Notes under the pieces: generated by a model
What the model was told of the DNA's origin: nothing
Databases searched by the model: none
Seen by the model: the letters and a program-made list of their open reading frames with translations, nothing else
From: Alishewanella longhuensis
Lineage (GTDB): Bacteria; Pseudomonadota; Gammaproteobacteria; Enterobacterales; Alteromonadaceae
DNA: 64,000 bases
Direction of reading: 5' to 3'
Assembly (NCBI RefSeq): GCF_014653435.1
Contig: NZ_BNAO01000002.1
Span: 222,672-286,671 of the forward strand
Made by a program: the position numbers and the translations under genes
In this document: positions 19,222 to 30,100 of the stretch, in pieces
Position numbering within the stretch: position 1 is the first letter of the stretch
How the letters are laid out: every line of letters starts with the position of its first letter

Positions 19222-19243
19222 ATGCACTTCTGGTGAAGTGCAT
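19222..19243 (+). terminator. Hairpin downstream of yajQ
   Basis: A perfect 9-bp stem (ATGCACTTC / GAAGTGCAT) with a TGGT loop, 51 bp after the yajQ stop. Only a weak T-rich tail (TCTCT) follows, so termination may be partial. Confidence 0.45.
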
Positions 19244-19360
19244 TCTCTGAAAGGTGTTTGAAAAAATAGTCAAACAACTTCAAGATGCTGGAGCCTACAC
19301 ACTAGTGATTGCAAGCAGAAAACTGCTACAATCCGAGCCTCATCTGCCGGAGGTTGTAAC

Positions 19361-19717
19361 GTGCCACAATCCTTTTATCGTTTTTTATGTTTAGTGTTTT
19401 TAATTGTCTCTACTGTGGGCTTTTTGGCAGAGCTCAGTGGTCATCGTATTGGCGCCGGTATTGCTAATTTTGATAAAGTGGCGCATTTTGGTATCTTCTT
19501 TCTATTAAGCGGTTTGTTTTGGAAAGCCTTCAGGGTAGACTTTTGGAAAATTGCCCTGTTTTTAGCTATCTATGGCGCTCTGGTTGAAATAGTACAAGAA
19601 TATTTCACTAGGCGTACCGGCGACATCTGGGATTGGGTTGCGGATATGGCGGGCGTTTTCGCGTTTTTCTTGTTGCGCAAACTGTGGCACCTATGCCGTC
19701 CACGCAGCAAAAGTTAA
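19361..19717 (+). CDS. VanZ-like family membrane protein
   Basis: A 118-residue membrane protein with about four helices and the VanZ-family signature of DKVAHFGIFFLLSG and a later acidic EIVQEYFTRRTGDIWDWVADMAG. The start is GTG with a clear CCGGAGG ribosome site. Function in gammaproteobacteria is unknown; the name comes from a teicoplanin-resistance protein, and no resistance role is implied. Its end overlaps panE by 25 bp. Confidence 0.8.
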   Translation: MPQSFYRFLCLVFLIVSTVGFLAELSGHRIGAGIANFDKVAHFGIFFLLSGLFWKAFRVDFWKIALFLAIYGALVEIVQEYFTRRTGDIWDWVADMAGVFAFFLLRKLWHLCRPRSKS

Positions 19718-20589
19718 GCTGGGTTATTGTCGGGCAAGGCGCTATCGGTTTACTGACCGCCTGTCGTTTACAGCATGCCAGTTACCCCGTTGCGCTTTGG
19801 TTACGTCAGCCAGCGCCTTTAAGCGTAACGCTGCAAGCGTCCGAAATAAGTACCCCCTGCTATTTCCTTCCTGCTGCAAGACCTCTGCATCAGGTTTTTA
19901 TTGCAGTCAAAGCGTATGCCGTTGCAGATTGCCTGGCGCAGTTAAGTCCTGAACTTAGTGCCAATGCGCAATTAGTTATTAGCCACAATGGCATGCCTGA
20001 TTTGGCGTATTTACAATCTGTCGCGGCTTTTGAGCAAGGTATTTGGTTTCTTAGTACCAGCCACGCCGCACTGCGCACCGCAGAGTCAGTGGTACATACT
20101 GGTCAGGGCCAAAGTATCTTGAGCCCGTTAAATAACGCTGCCAGGCAGGCAGAGCCAGCCATAGTTGCAGCCATGACAGAGGCCTTGGGCCCGATACAAT
20201 TAACAACAGATATCAGGCCAGCCTTGTGGCGAAAACTGGCCGTTAATGCCGTAATCAATCCGTTAACAGCGTTGCATAATTGCCGAAATGGCGAGTTGGC
20301 GACAATCGCGTTCAACCAACAAATTGATAGGCTAATAGCCGAAGTGTGCCAGTTAGCCGCACTGGAACATATTGAACTTGAACGGCAACAAACCAAAGCA
20401 CATGTTTATCAGGTTATGCATGCCACGGCAAAAAATTACTCGTCGATGCAGCAAGACCGCTATTACCAAAGACCACTAGAGCTTGATGCTATCACGGGCT
20501 TTATTATTAACACTGCCGCCAAACACCAATTACCAGTACCGGAGAATCAAGCGCTATTAGATGCACTACGGCAAACAACAACGCTATAA
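19693..20589 (+). CDS. panE: 2-dehydropantoate 2-reductase
   Basis: A 298-residue ketopantoate reductase that uses NADPH to make pantoate for coenzyme A synthesis. The N-terminal VGQGAIGLLTA is the GxGxxG site; LWRKLAVNAVINPLTA carries the catalytic lysine and conserved asparagines. I start at the internal ATG (MPSTQQKLSW); a longer frame would add 20 unrelated residues from inside the vanZ-like gene. The 25-bp overlap implies coupling with that gene. Confidence 0.88.
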   Translation: MPSTQQKLSWVIVGQGAIGLLTACRLQHASYPVALWLRQPAPLSVTLQASEISTPCYFLPAARPLHQVFIAVKAYAVADCLAQLSPELSANAQLVISHNGMPDLAYLQSVAAFEQGIWFLSTSHAALRTAESVVHTGQGQSILSPLNNAARQAEPAIVAAMTEALGPIQLTTDIRPALWRKLAVNAVINPLTALHNCRNGELATIAFNQQIDRLIAEVCQLAALEHIELERQQTKAHVYQVMHATAKNYSSMQQDRYYQRPLELDAITGFIINTAAKHQLPVPENQALLDALRQTTTL

Positions 20590-20633
20590 CGGGTGCTTTA
20601 TTAGCCGTTTCAATCTCACGTAACAGCCCGACG

Positions 20634-22091
20634 TTAAGGCCGATAAACCGCAACATTGCTAAAACCCATTTCCTGCAATAGTAATGCCTGCAGCCTGCTC
20701 ATCACCCCTCGTTCACAATAACAGTAATATTGCTTGCTTTGGTCAAGCTCAGGAAACTTAGTGGCGAGCCGGAAAAAAGGGATCTCAAGTACCTGGTGAC
20801 TAAGCAATTGCAATGGCTTAGCTTCAGCTTCATCAGGCGCTCTGATATCCAGTACTATGGCATCAGTGGGTAAAACCTCTTCGGTGGCAACAGTACGAGC
20901 TTGCTGCTCAGCTTGGTACTCAATAGTTCGGATATCCAGCACCTTAGTACTAGCAATAACCTCTGCCAGCACTGCAGGATCACAGTTTGCTTCTGTCGCT
21001 TCGACTTCTGCCAAGACCGCATTGACCGTGGGGCTTTTTGAAATCACACCACAGTATTCAGGCATAGTGCGAGCCAGTTCTTCTACGCCAATTTTTCGGG
21101 CAATATCGATAATTTCTTGCTTATCCTGGTAAATCAGCGGCCTTAAGATAAGCGTTTCGGTTACCCTATCAATGGCCGCCAAATTAGTGATAGTTTGGCT
21201 GGCAACCTGACCAATACTTTCACCTGTAACAATAGCTTTTATATCCAAGCTTGCTGCGACCTGGCTGGCAGCGCGCATCATCATGCGTTTCAGGACGACA
21301 CCCATTAAGCCCGAATCGACCTTTTCCAAAATTTCCGCCACCATCGGCGCAAAGTCAACACTGACAAACTTAACTCGATGCGACAAACTGTACTTTTGCC
21401 ATAAATAAAATGCAATTTCCCGCACCCCAGCTTCGTGCGCCGCACCGCCTAAGTTAAAAAACAGATAGTGCGTGCGTAAACCTTTGCGGATCATAAAATA
21501 GCTGGCAACTGCAGAATCATAGCCACCTGAGATAAGAGACAAGACATCCGATTGTGAAGGCAGCGGGAATCCGCCCATACCGGCAAAAGTTTCGGTCACC
21601 AGTAAGAATTTATCCTGCTTTATTTCCAGTTTGATGGTGATATCAGGCTTCTTTAACTGCACTTTGGCACTGCTAACCAGTTGATTTAAACCGCCACCAA
21701 TATAACGCTCAGCCTCAAGCGAGCTAAAGGAATGAGTACCTTGACGCCGGACTCGAACACAGAAAGTTTTACCTGAAAGTTGCGCTTGATACACTGTCGC
21801 AACCTGCAAAAATATATCGTGCAAATCGCTAAAACCAAGACTTTGCATTTGGGAAAACGCGACGATACCAGGGATGCACGCCAAGAGTTCTATCATCTGA
21901 CTGCGCAAGCTGTCACAGCTACTCTCAATACTCACCGTAAGATGATCAAAATTATTCGTTACCAGCACCTGCTCGTCTAGCTGCTTTAGAATAGTTCTAA
22001 TATTGCGCTCCAATAATAAAGTTTGCCGCTTACGCACCGATTTACTTTTTATGGAGATCTCAGGATGAAGCTTGATAATAAATTCTAACAT
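20634..22091 (-). CDS. thiI: tRNA sulfurtransferase ThiI
   Basis: A 485-residue enzyme close in length to E. coli ThiI (482). Domains in order are ferredoxin-like and THUMP (about 1-165), a PP-loop adenylation domain with SGGYDSAVASY (about 188), and a C-terminal rhodanese domain with the sulfur-carrying cysteine in CYCERGVMS. It makes 4-thiouridine at tRNA position 8 and passes sulfur to ThiS for thiamine. It is convergent with panE, with 44 bp between. Confidence 0.95.
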   Translation of the reverse strand: MLEFIIKLHPEISIKSKSVRKRQTLLLERNIRTILKQLDEQVLVTNNFDHLTVSIESSCDSLRSQMIELLACIPGIVAFSQMQSLGFSDLHDIFLQVATVYQAQLSGKTFCVRVRRQGTHSFSSLEAERYIGGGLNQLVSSAKVQLKKPDITIKLEIKQDKFLLVTETFAGMGGFPLPSQSDVLSLISGGYDSAVASYFMIRKGLRTHYLFFNLGGAAHEAGVREIAFYLWQKYSLSHRVKFVSVDFAPMVAEILEKVDSGLMGVVLKRMMMRAASQVAASLDIKAIVTGESIGQVASQTITNLAAIDRVTETLILRPLIYQDKQEIIDIARKIGVEELARTMPEYCGVISKSPTVNAVLAEVEATEANCDPAVLAEVIASTKVLDIRTIEYQAEQQARTVATEEVLPTDAIVLDIRAPDEAEAKPLQLLSHQVLEIPFFRLATKFPELDQSKQYYCYCERGVMSRLQALLLQEMGFSNVAVYRP

Positions 22092-22138
22092 GGCAGTCGC
22101 AGTTGGCTAAAAACGGGCGCGTATTATAGCCAATCTGC

Positions 22139-22174
22139 AGGAAAACGCCTAATCGATTGACCAGGCGTTTTCCT
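22139..22174 (-). terminator. Terminator after pomAB
   Basis: A perfect 12-bp inverted repeat (AGGAAAACGCCT / AGGCGTTTTCCT) with a 12-base loop lies ten bases past the pomB stop. The T residues are part of the stem, so strength is uncertain. Confidence 0.55.
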
Positions 22175-22183
22175 AATAACTGG

Positions 22184-23125
22184 TTAGGGGCTGCTTGCTG
22201 GCTCAAAACTGATCGGTTCCGACACTTTGGGCTTGCCCTGCATAATGGCAATTTCTACCCGGCGATTGCGACGGCGGTTAAGTTCGCTGCTGTTAGGAAC
22301 CAGCGGGCGGGTTTCCGCATGCCCCATCACCACTATACGATTACGATCAAAGCCAGGAGCCCTGATAAGCTCTGTTGCTACAGATACAGCACGCTTTGCA
22401 GATAAGTCCCAATTATTAGCATGTAATTCATCCGCAACCTGAAAGTCGTCAGTATGACCGCTTACCGTGATTTCACCAGGTACGTCGTTAAGTAAACGGC
22501 CAATCTGCTGCACTATTGGTTTAAAACGCGGTTGTAAAAAAGAAGAGCCCGAAGGAAAAGAACCATTTTCCCGGATCCGAATAATAATCTGTTGCCCCAG
22601 CGATTCCAGTTCAATAGCACCGTCAACGATTTGCTGTTCTAACTCCTCAGCTAACTTTTTAACTGTTTCATTTACTTTTTCTTGTGCGGCGTCTGCAGTT
22701 GCTTCTGCGGTTTCTTGCTCCTCAGCATTTAGCGCCGTTTGTCCACCAGTTTGATCATCACGCTGCTCTTGCCTACCACCGGCAGAATCCTCCTCACCCG
22801 CTTGAAACTCTATTACTTGCTGTGTCATCTCTATTGTCTGTTGCTGCAAGGTTTCAATAGGCGTCGGATCGGGTCGACCAGGCCTAAACTCCATGGCAAT
22901 CACACTCGTTCCTTTCGGAATATCATCAACTTCAATTTTATTTTGAACACCAAAGGCAAACTTCATTGAGCCAGCAATTTGTTTAAACTTAAGCACATCC
23001 ATTTCTGAAAATGCTAGTAACAATACGAAGAAACACATTAACAGTGCCATTAAGTCCGCAAAGGTCCCCATGTAAGCAGGTAATCCCGGAGGTGGGCATT
23101 TGCATTCTTCTTCGTTATCACTCAT
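22184..23125 (-). CDS. pomB: Sodium-type flagellar motor stator protein PomB
   Basis: A 313-residue MotB-family stator protein. Near the N-terminus lies a single membrane helix with the ion-binding aspartate in FADLMALLMCFFVLL, followed by a plug/linker rich in Q and E (about 90-175) and an OmpA-like peptidoglycan-binding domain (ITVSGHTDDF). The CPPPGLPAYMGTFADLM start resembles Vibrio PomB, so Na+ is the likely ion. Its start overlaps the pomA stop by four bases (ATGA). Confidence 0.93.
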   Translation of the reverse strand: MSDNEEECKCPPPGLPAYMGTFADLMALLMCFFVLLLAFSEMDVLKFKQIAGSMKFAFGVQNKIEVDDIPKGTSVIAMEFRPGRPDPTPIETLQQQTIEMTQQVIEFQAGEEDSAGGRQEQRDDQTGGQTALNAEEQETAEATADAAQEKVNETVKKLAEELEQQIVDGAIELESLGQQIIIRIRENGSFPSGSSFLQPRFKPIVQQIGRLLNDVPGEITVSGHTDDFQVADELHANNWDLSAKRAVSVATELIRAPGFDRNRIVVMGHAETRPLVPNSSELNRRRNRRVEIAIMQGKPKVSEPISFEPASSP

Positions 23126-23892
23126 GCAGCTTCTCCTGCAACTTCACGTTTACCTTGTGCTAAGTAATTACGTAAAATACCTTCGATGACTTTAGGATTC
23201 TGACCATCCTGAATACCCAATACTGCATCCAGGATCAGCATATTATTCAGTTTTTCCTGCTGATTACGAATTGCTAATTTATCCGCCAAAGGAATAGCAA
23301 TAACGTTAGCAATAAAGGCACCATAGAGTGTGGTTAATAAGGCTACCGCCATGGCAGGTCCTATAGCTTTGGGATCGTCCATATTTGATAACATGGCGAC
23401 TAAGCCTATTAAAGTACCAATCATCCCCATCGCAGGGGCAACGTCACCCAGACTTTTGAAAATGGCAATAGCCGATTCATGTCGTTTTTCAGTCAGTACG
23501 ATGTCTTTTTGTAAGGTTGCCCGCACCACATCGGCATCATGACCATCTACCAACATATTAATGCCTTTTTGCATAAAAGCATTGGGTATTTCAGCTTCTT
23601 CTAGAGCTAAAAAACCGCCTTTACGGGCCGAGTCGCCTAGTTGTACTGCTTTCTCAATCAGTTCTTCCGGTGATTCGATTTTAAACATAAACGCTTTCAT
23701 CAACGCTTTGCCAGCTCCCAGAAATTGCGGTAACGTAAACTTAGATAAGACGACAAAGATTGAACCACCAAATACAATTAGTACTGAGACGAGATCCCCA
23801 AACATCCCGGGATCACCGCTACTACCGATAAACATCGCCATCACGATAAAACCGATTGCGCCTATCATTCCGATTAGCGTTGCTAAATCCAC
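23122..23892 (-). CDS. pomA: Sodium-type flagellar motor stator protein PomA
   Basis: A 256-residue MotA/PomA protein with four membrane helices and the large cytosolic loop that contacts FliG. MDLATLIGMIGAIGFIVMAMF opens helix 1, and GDVAPAMGMIGTLIGLVAML marks helix 3. The start is GTG with AAGGAG six bases upstream. With pomB it forms an ion channel that drives polar flagellum rotation. The flagellar gene clusters are not in the window, which is usual for pomAB. Confidence 0.94.
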   Translation of the reverse strand: MDLATLIGMIGAIGFIVMAMFIGSSGDPGMFGDLVSVLIVFGGSIFVVLSKFTLPQFLGAGKALMKAFMFKIESPEELIEKAVQLGDSARKGGFLALEEAEIPNAFMQKGINMLVDGHDADVVRATLQKDIVLTEKRHESAIAIFKSLGDVAPAMGMIGTLIGLVAMLSNMDDPKAIGPAMAVALLTTLYGAFIANVIAIPLADKLAIRNQQEKLNNMLILDAVLGIQDGQNPKVIEGILRNYLAQGKREVAGEAA

Positions 23893-24104
23893 ATTCTGCT
23901 CCTTTACTGACAGCCTGTTGGCCGGGCGTTTAAACCTGTATCTTTATTATTTTAACTTAGCCACAGCTTAGTTATCGACCTTTGCTGACAATCATTAAGC
24001 AATAATTCAGCAAAGAATACCAATTTAGTCGTTCCAAAGCGCTTTAGCATTGACCATAATAGCCTGCTACGATAAGGTTGCGCACAGTTTTTTTGGGGAA
24101 TAAC

Positions 24105-24350
24105 ATGAGTAAAAAAAGCACTGAGCCTGGCCAGTTTGAGCAATCGATGCAAGAGCTAGAACAAATAGTGCAACAGCTAGAGCAAGGCGAGCTAACCTTA
24201 GAGCAAGCTCTTACCCAGTTTGAACGAGGTATCGTTTTAGTCAAGCATAGTCAGCAGCAATTACAAGCAGCAGAACAAAAAGTACAAATCTTGTTACAAC
24301 AACAAGGTTCAGAGCAGTTACAACCTTTTTCGCCTCAGGCAGGAGACTAG
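24105..24350 (+). CDS. xseB: Exodeoxyribonuclease VII small subunit
   Basis: An 81-residue protein with the XseB helical signature (FEQSMQELEQIVQQLEQGEL, then LEQALTQFERG). It is the small subunit of exonuclease VII, which degrades single-stranded DNA with XseA. The ATG follows a GGGGA ribosome site. A possible -35 (TTGACC at 24050) lies upstream. The xseB-ispA-dxs order is the classical gammaproteobacterial arrangement. Confidence 0.93.
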   Translation: MSKKSTEPGQFEQSMQELEQIVQQLEQGELTLEQALTQFERGIVLVKHSQQQLQAAEQKVQILLQQQGSEQLQPFSPQAGD

Positions 24351-24351
24351 C

Positions 24352-25239
24352 TTGACCCAAATGAATTTATCTTTCTACCAGCAACGGGTTGAGCAACAAC
24401 TACAACAGCTGTTACTCATAAAGGTTACCGAACCGAACCCACTTTACCAGGCAATGTCATACAGTCTGTTACTTGGTGGTAAAAGGATTAGACCCTATTT
24501 GGTCTATGCTGTAGGTAAGCTGCTGGGCGCACAGCTCAACGATCTGGACGCACCGGCAATCGCAATCGAAGTGGTCCATAGCTATTCGTTAATCCATGAT
24601 GATCTACCTGCTATGGACAATGACGAATTACGCCGTGGCAAAGCGACCTGTCATATTGCCTTTGACGAGGCGACTGCCATTTTAGCCGGCGATGCTTTAC
24701 AAGCTTTAGCTTTTGAAACGCTTTGCAGCCACAGTTATCAACAGGTCAGTTTGGCACGTCAAATGGCTATGGTACACATGCTAGCGCAAGCCGCAGGTGC
24801 CAGTGGGATGTGTGCTGGTCAAGCGATAGATCTGGCACAAACTAATCAACAGGTTAGCCTTGATAAACTAGAACAAATGCACCGATTAAAAACTGGCGCC
24901 TTAATTGAATGCAGCGTAAAACTCGCGTATTACGCCAGCCCTATTGAGAATGAAACGGTACTACAAGATTTACTTTGCTTTGCTAGCGCGCTGGGTCTGG
25001 CATTTCAGGTGCAGGATGATATTCTTGACATTGAAAGCGATACGCAAACACTGGGGAAACCTCAAGGTTCTGATCTCAAGGCAAATAAATCAACGTATCC
25101 AGCGTTACTAGGCTTAGCAGGGGCGAAAGAGAAAGCCAGACAACTTTATGAAAATGCACTTTCGGCACTAAAACGCTTACCCTACGATACGACAGAGCTA
25201 CAAAGCTTTGCTCATTACATTATTGCCAGAAAGTTTTAA
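24352..25239 (+). CDS. ispA: Geranyl/farnesyl diphosphate synthase IspA
   Basis: A 295-residue all-helical prenyl synthase that condenses IPP with DMAPP and GPP to make farnesyl diphosphate. The first aspartate-rich motif is DDLPAMDND (about 83-91) and the second is DDILDIESD (about 223-231). The start is a TTG with AGGAG six bases upstream, one base after the xseB stop; an ATG nine bases later is possible. The gene feeds quinone and undecaprenyl synthesis. Confidence 0.94.
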   Translation: MTQMNLSFYQQRVEQQLQQLLLIKVTEPNPLYQAMSYSLLLGGKRIRPYLVYAVGKLLGAQLNDLDAPAIAIEVVHSYSLIHDDLPAMDNDELRRGKATCHIAFDEATAILAGDALQALAFETLCSHSYQQVSLARQMAMVHMLAQAAGASGMCAGQAIDLAQTNQQVSLDKLEQMHRLKTGALIECSVKLAYYASPIENETVLQDLLCFASALGLAFQVQDDILDIESDTQTLGKPQGSDLKANKSTYPALLGLAGAKEKARQLYENALSALKRLPYDTTELQSFAHYIIARKF

Positions 25240-25253
25240 CATAGGCATTTGTT

Positions 25254-27119
25254 ATGCAAATTGATATGACGGATTACCCGCTACTGACTAAGGCGAACTT
25301 GCCTGAACAGCTGCGTCAGCTACCACAAGAACTCTTGCCACAGTTGAGCCAGGAACTACGCAATTTTTTACTGAAAACTGTAAGTCAAAGCAGTGGTCAT
25401 TTTGCCTCTGGCTTAGGTGCTGTTGAGCTCACAGTCGCCTTACACTATGTTTACAACACCCCGATAGATCGCTTGATCTGGGATGTTGGCCATCAAGCTT
25501 ATCCGCATAAAATTTTGACGGGGCGCCGTGATCGGATGCACACCATTCGTCAAAAGGACGGTTTACATCCTTTTCCCTATCGTGAAGAAAGCGAGTATGA
25601 TGTTTTAACGGTAGGTCACTCTAGCACCTCAATCAGTGCGGCTCTTGGCATGGCCATTGCTGCGCAGCAGGCGAAGAACCAACGCAAAGTGGTTGCGGTT
25701 ATTGGCGATGGCGCCATTACTGCGGGTATGGCGTTTGAAGCCCTGAATCATGCTGGTGAAGTGAAACCCGACATGCTGGTGATTTTAAATGACAATGAAA
25801 TGTCTATTTCGGAAAATGTCGGTGCGCTAAACCAGTATTTCGCCCGTATACTGTCAGGCAGCTTTTACACCAGCTTACGTGAAGGTGGTAAAAAAATTCT
25901 CAGCGGCGTCCCGCCTTTACATGAGCTGGCCAGTCGTGCTGAAGAGCACTTTAAAGGCATGGTCACACCGGGTACCTTTTTTGAAGAACTTGGTTTTAAT
26001 TACATAGGCCCCATTGATGGCCATGATGTATTAGCTTTAGTTGATACCATTCGCAATATGCGCCAGTTAAAAGGCCCGCAGCTGCTGCACATTGTCACCA
26101 AAAAAGGTAAGGGCTATGCCCCTGCCGAGGCAGATCCTATCGGTTATCACGCAGTAGCTAAATTTGATCCTACCGCAAACAGCCAACCAGTTAAAAAGCC
26201 AGGATTGCCCAGTTTTTCTAATATTTTTGGACAGTGGATTTGTGATATGGCCCTGCAGGACGAACGTTTGCAAGCCATCACGCCAGCTATGCGTGAAGGG
26301 TCTGATCTGGTTGCCTTTTCTAAACGTTTCCCCAAGCGCTATTTTGATGTAGCTATTGCTGAGCAACATGCGGTTACTTTAGCTGCTGGCATGGCAATCG
26401 AAGGGTTAAAGCCCGTTGTCGCCATCTACTCCAGCTTTTTGCAACGGGGTTATGATCAACTAATTCACGATGTTGCCTTGCAACAATTGGATATCCTCTT
26501 TGCGATTGACCGCGCAGGAATAGTGGGTGCTGACGGCCCTACTCACCAAGGTGCCTTTGATATTAGCTTCATGCGTTGCATTCCTAATATTACTATTATG
26601 GTACCGTCTGACGAAAACGAGTGCCGGCAAATGCTCTATACCGGTTATCAGCATTCAGGCGTGGCAGCAGTGCGCTATCCGCGGGGCGCAGGTACAGGCA
26701 TAACAGTAGTTGAACAGATGGAACTGCTGCCGGTGGGTAAAGCTAAGGTTATCCGTAATGGTAAAGGCTTTGCTATTTTAGCCTTTGGCCCGTTGCTTGC
26801 CGCTTGCCAACAACTAGCGATAGAACTCGACGCCACTTTGATCGATATGCGTTTCGTCAAACCTTTAGATGAATCATTATTAATAAGCCTGACTGCAAGT
26901 CATAGCCATATTATGACGGTAGAGGATAACGCTGTTATGGGCGGTGCTGGTTCCGCCGTAAACGAATTTTTAGCCACTCAGCAGTATAGCGGTAAGCTGT
27001 TAAACCTGGGATTGCCTGATGAGTTTATTAAGCACGGTACCCAACAGGAAATTTATCAGGAGCTCGGTCTAGATCAGGTCGGGATCACTCTTAAAGCCAA
27101 GCAGTTCTTGAACAAATAG
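25254..27119 (+). CDS. dxs: 1-deoxy-D-xylulose-5-phosphate synthase
   Basis: A 621-residue thiamine-diphosphate enzyme of normal length that makes DXP from pyruvate and glyceraldehyde 3-phosphate, the entry step of the MEP isoprenoid pathway. The TPP motif is [18 protein letters not shown], and the conserved histidines are seen in [14 protein letters not shown]. It follows ispA by 14 bp, so precursor supply and prenyl condensation are co-expressed. Confidence 0.96.
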   Translation: MQIDMTDYPLLTKANLPEQLRQLPQELLPQLSQELRNFLLKTVSQSSGHFASGLGAVELTVALHYVYNTPIDRLIWDVGHQAYPHKILTGRRDRMHTIRQKDGLHPFPYREESEYDVLTVGHSSTSISAALGMAIAAQQAKNQRKVVAVIGDGAITAGMAFEALNHAGEVKPDMLVILNDNEMSISENVGALNQYFARILSGSFYTSLREGGKKILSGVPPLHELASRAEEHFKGMVTPGTFFEELGFNYIGPIDGHDVLALVDTIRNMRQLKGPQLLHIVTKKGKGYAPAEADPIGYHAVAKFDPTANSQPVKKPGLPSFSNIFGQWICDMALQDERLQAITPAMREGSDLVAFSKRFPKRYFDVAIAEQHAVTLAAGMAIEGLKPVVAIYSSFLQRGYDQLIHDVALQQLDILFAIDRAGIVGADGPTHQGAFDISFMRCIPNITIMVPSDENECRQMLYTGYQHSGVAAVRYPRGAGTGITVVEQMELLPVGKAKVIRNGKGFAILAFGPLLAACQQLAIELDATLIDMRFVKPLDESLLISLTASHSHIMTVEDNAVMGGAGSAVNEFLATQQYSGKLLNLGLPDEFIKHGTQQEIYQELGLDQVGITLKAKQFLNK

Positions 27120-27133
27120 TGATGAGTGGACAC

Positions 27134-27172
27134 AAAATAACAAAACCTGCTGCGGCAGGTTTTGTTATTTTT
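27134..27172. terminator. Bidirectional terminator (dxs / propeller-GGDEF gene)
   Basis: A perfect 17-bp stem (AAAATAACAAAACCTGC paired with GCAGGTTTTGTTATTTT) with a four-base loop. It is A-rich on the left and T-rich on the right, so it can stop both convergent genes. Confidence 0.88.
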
Positions 27173-27177
27173 CACCG

Positions 27178-30100
27178 TTAATCATACTGCAACGCTAACA
27201 AGCCTTCGTTTAGTAATCGACTAATCTGCAACTCCAGGTCCTGGCTCTCCTCAAACTCAAAAGCATCCAACTGACTATCAAAGGTTAAGGTTGCAACCTT
27301 ATTGCTCAGCTGCTTTGCTCTAAGTTGTGCCAGAGCTTGCTCTGCTAATTGCATTGAGACTTCCCAATTTAGCAGTTGACCGCCCAGCAAGGGCAATGGG
27401 TAAAGCGCGTACGCAGCTGATGAAACAAGTCTGATTAACTGCCCATCCGCTACTATCAATTCACTAGCCGCTAGCTGACTCAACAAGCGGGTGCTGTATT
27501 GAGTCACTTGCGCGACTGAAATATCACGGAACACCACCACAAAGCGATCATCAGCATACCGAACCACATAATCTGAACCACCTGTCTCACGAATTAACAG
27601 CGCGCTGGCTTGTTGCAACATGGTATCAGCGCTGTTGCTGCCATAATTGGCCAAAATCTGCTGATAATGTTCCAGTTCTAAAAGCAGTAACGCAATGGTT
27701 TTGCCTTGTTGGGTTAAGGATTGCCGATTGCGCTGAAAATGCTCGATGTCTTTGGGTAACTGCTCTTGCATAAAGCGCAAGTTACGTAAACCTGTAGTGG
27801 CATCTCTATGGGTTAACTGACTCAGTTGTTCATTAAGTTCGTTAAGCTTTTGGTTAGTATTTTCAAGCTCTTGTGTACGTTGCCGTACCAAATTAGCCAA
27901 CTGCTCTTGTTTAACTAAGTTATTTTGACGGTACAACCAAAACAAGCCGTATAAAGAACACAACAATAATAATAACCACAATAATCTATATAGTACGGTC
28001 TCATCAAAGCGCCTGGGGATTTGTAAGAACAGTTGTGTTTCTGTCGCGTCTTGCCAGCTCTGATGAGAATATTTTGCTTGTACTTTAAATTCGAAGCTGC
28101 CAGGTGGTAAGTTGGTATAGACCGCTTCGCGCCGGTCTGCTACGTCATGCCACTGCTGATCAAAACCCGCTAATTTGTAGCGAAATACCACACTATCGGG
28201 TCGACTAAACTCTAGCGCAGAATAGCTAATACTTAAGTTTCTCTCATACTGTTCCAATGTCTGCCTTTGTTGTAAGCCAGAGACAGGATAGGTATTGTGT
28301 GCTGTGACTCTTTTGATTAATGGCTGCAGACCACTGGGCGCTGAACCAATAAACCCCTCAGGCACAGCAACCAACCCCCGCAAAGTCGGGTACCAGAGCT
28401 GTTGTTGCCAATAAACAACTTTTGCTTGCCCGGTACCATTACAACAACGACTGGTCACGGAGCCCATCTGTCTATCATAAGGTGAGAGAATTTCTTCTAA
28501 ACGGAAGCCATCCGTTGCCGCTTGTGCCAAGCTATCGCGCCAGAGCCTGAAAATACCTTTATGCGTACTAATCCATAACCAGCCACTTTGTTGATGAAAG
28601 TAAAAACTCAGTGCCGGGCCATGTAACAAGCCATTAGCACCATGCAGTTGTAACCAGGGTTGACCTGGTGGCTGAATAAAAATGCCATCATCTAAAGTAC
28701 TGACCAAGACCGTATTATCAGGCAGTATTAGTGTTGCCATAATATAGGCATTGTATAACGCACTGCCGATACCAAGGCGAGTTAAACGTTGTTCATGCCA
28801 CCGATAACTTCCTCGACTGGTGCCAAATACCAACAGATCTTTATTTTGACTTAAAGCGGTAATCTGCCGCGACTCAAGTTCAGGGTTAAATGGCAAAGCC
28901 TGTAGCTCAGTGCTATTTGCTAGAAATAACCCTTGTTGCGTGCCAAGCAACACGCCCCCCTCATTCGCAGCCTGAACAACTCTGACAGCTTGTCCTTGTA
29001 ATAGCGGAAACAAAGGTGTCAGGCTCGCATCTTTTAAAGAATAACGAAATAAACCGCGCTCTAACCCAAGCCACAAATGATCGTCATCCGGCCAAAAAAG
29101 ATCATGTACTGTCTGACCTTGAAGGTGTGTATCTGTAATTAATTGTTGATATTCGCCCGCCGCTGACAGTATCCCAACATCACTTTGACTGGCAAATAGC
29201 AACTGTCCTTGCGGAGTCAGTGATACGCTACGAATGATCGGCTCTGTGCCGGGTAAAAAGCGACGGATTTGACTACGGCTTGCTAAAAATACACCGTCAC
29301 TAAAACTGCTTAACCAGATATTATGATCTTTATCCTGATAAATATTGCTAAACCAGGGCGAGCTGCCTAATTCAGAAGTGGTAATAGTTTGCCAGGGTTG
29401 TTGTTGATATTGATAAAATAATTTGCGATAAACCGACATCCAATTAGCACCGGATATGTCTTGTAATAATCGATAGACTGGCGCTGTAGTTTGATCTGGT
29501 AGTAATTGTAGGAGAATACGACCATCCGCTTGCAGGCGGTACAAGCCCGTTTCGCTGGCAATTTGCAAGCCTTCCTCAGTCCAGGCTAAATCATATACTG
29601 GGTTTTGTGCCAACTCAGGAGGTAACTCAAACTGCTGCCAGTTACCCTCAACATCACGCTGATATATGGCATCGCTGCTTGACACCCAAATCTGGTTATT
29701 GGCTTGCGCAAGCTGGCTTACTACCGCCTTTATGTGCTCAACCCGCTTAACCTTACCTGAGCTAATACTAAACAGCTGATCAGCCGCCACCCAGATCTCG
29801 CCTGGTGCAACTTCAAGGAGGGAGGTTACTTCACTAAAAACCGGCAGGCGCTCTAATGTTAAGGTATTGGCATCCAGAACCGATAAACCCGATTTAGTCC
29901 CGACCCAAATATTCCCCTCACTGTCAGTTAATAACTGAGTGATCGCATTACTGGCAAGCTTAGGATAGAGCTCGGTATTAAATACCTCGAATTGCCTGCC
30001 ATCAAAACGATTAAGGCCAAACAAAGTGCCAAACCACATGTAACCTAGTTTGTCTTGGGTAATAGCCCGTACCGAATTACTGGACAAACCATCAGCACTA

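Noticed and set aside
24078-24104. Upstream TTG start for xseB
   Set aside because: No ribosome site; the ATG at 24105 has GGGGA at good distance and matches the family start.
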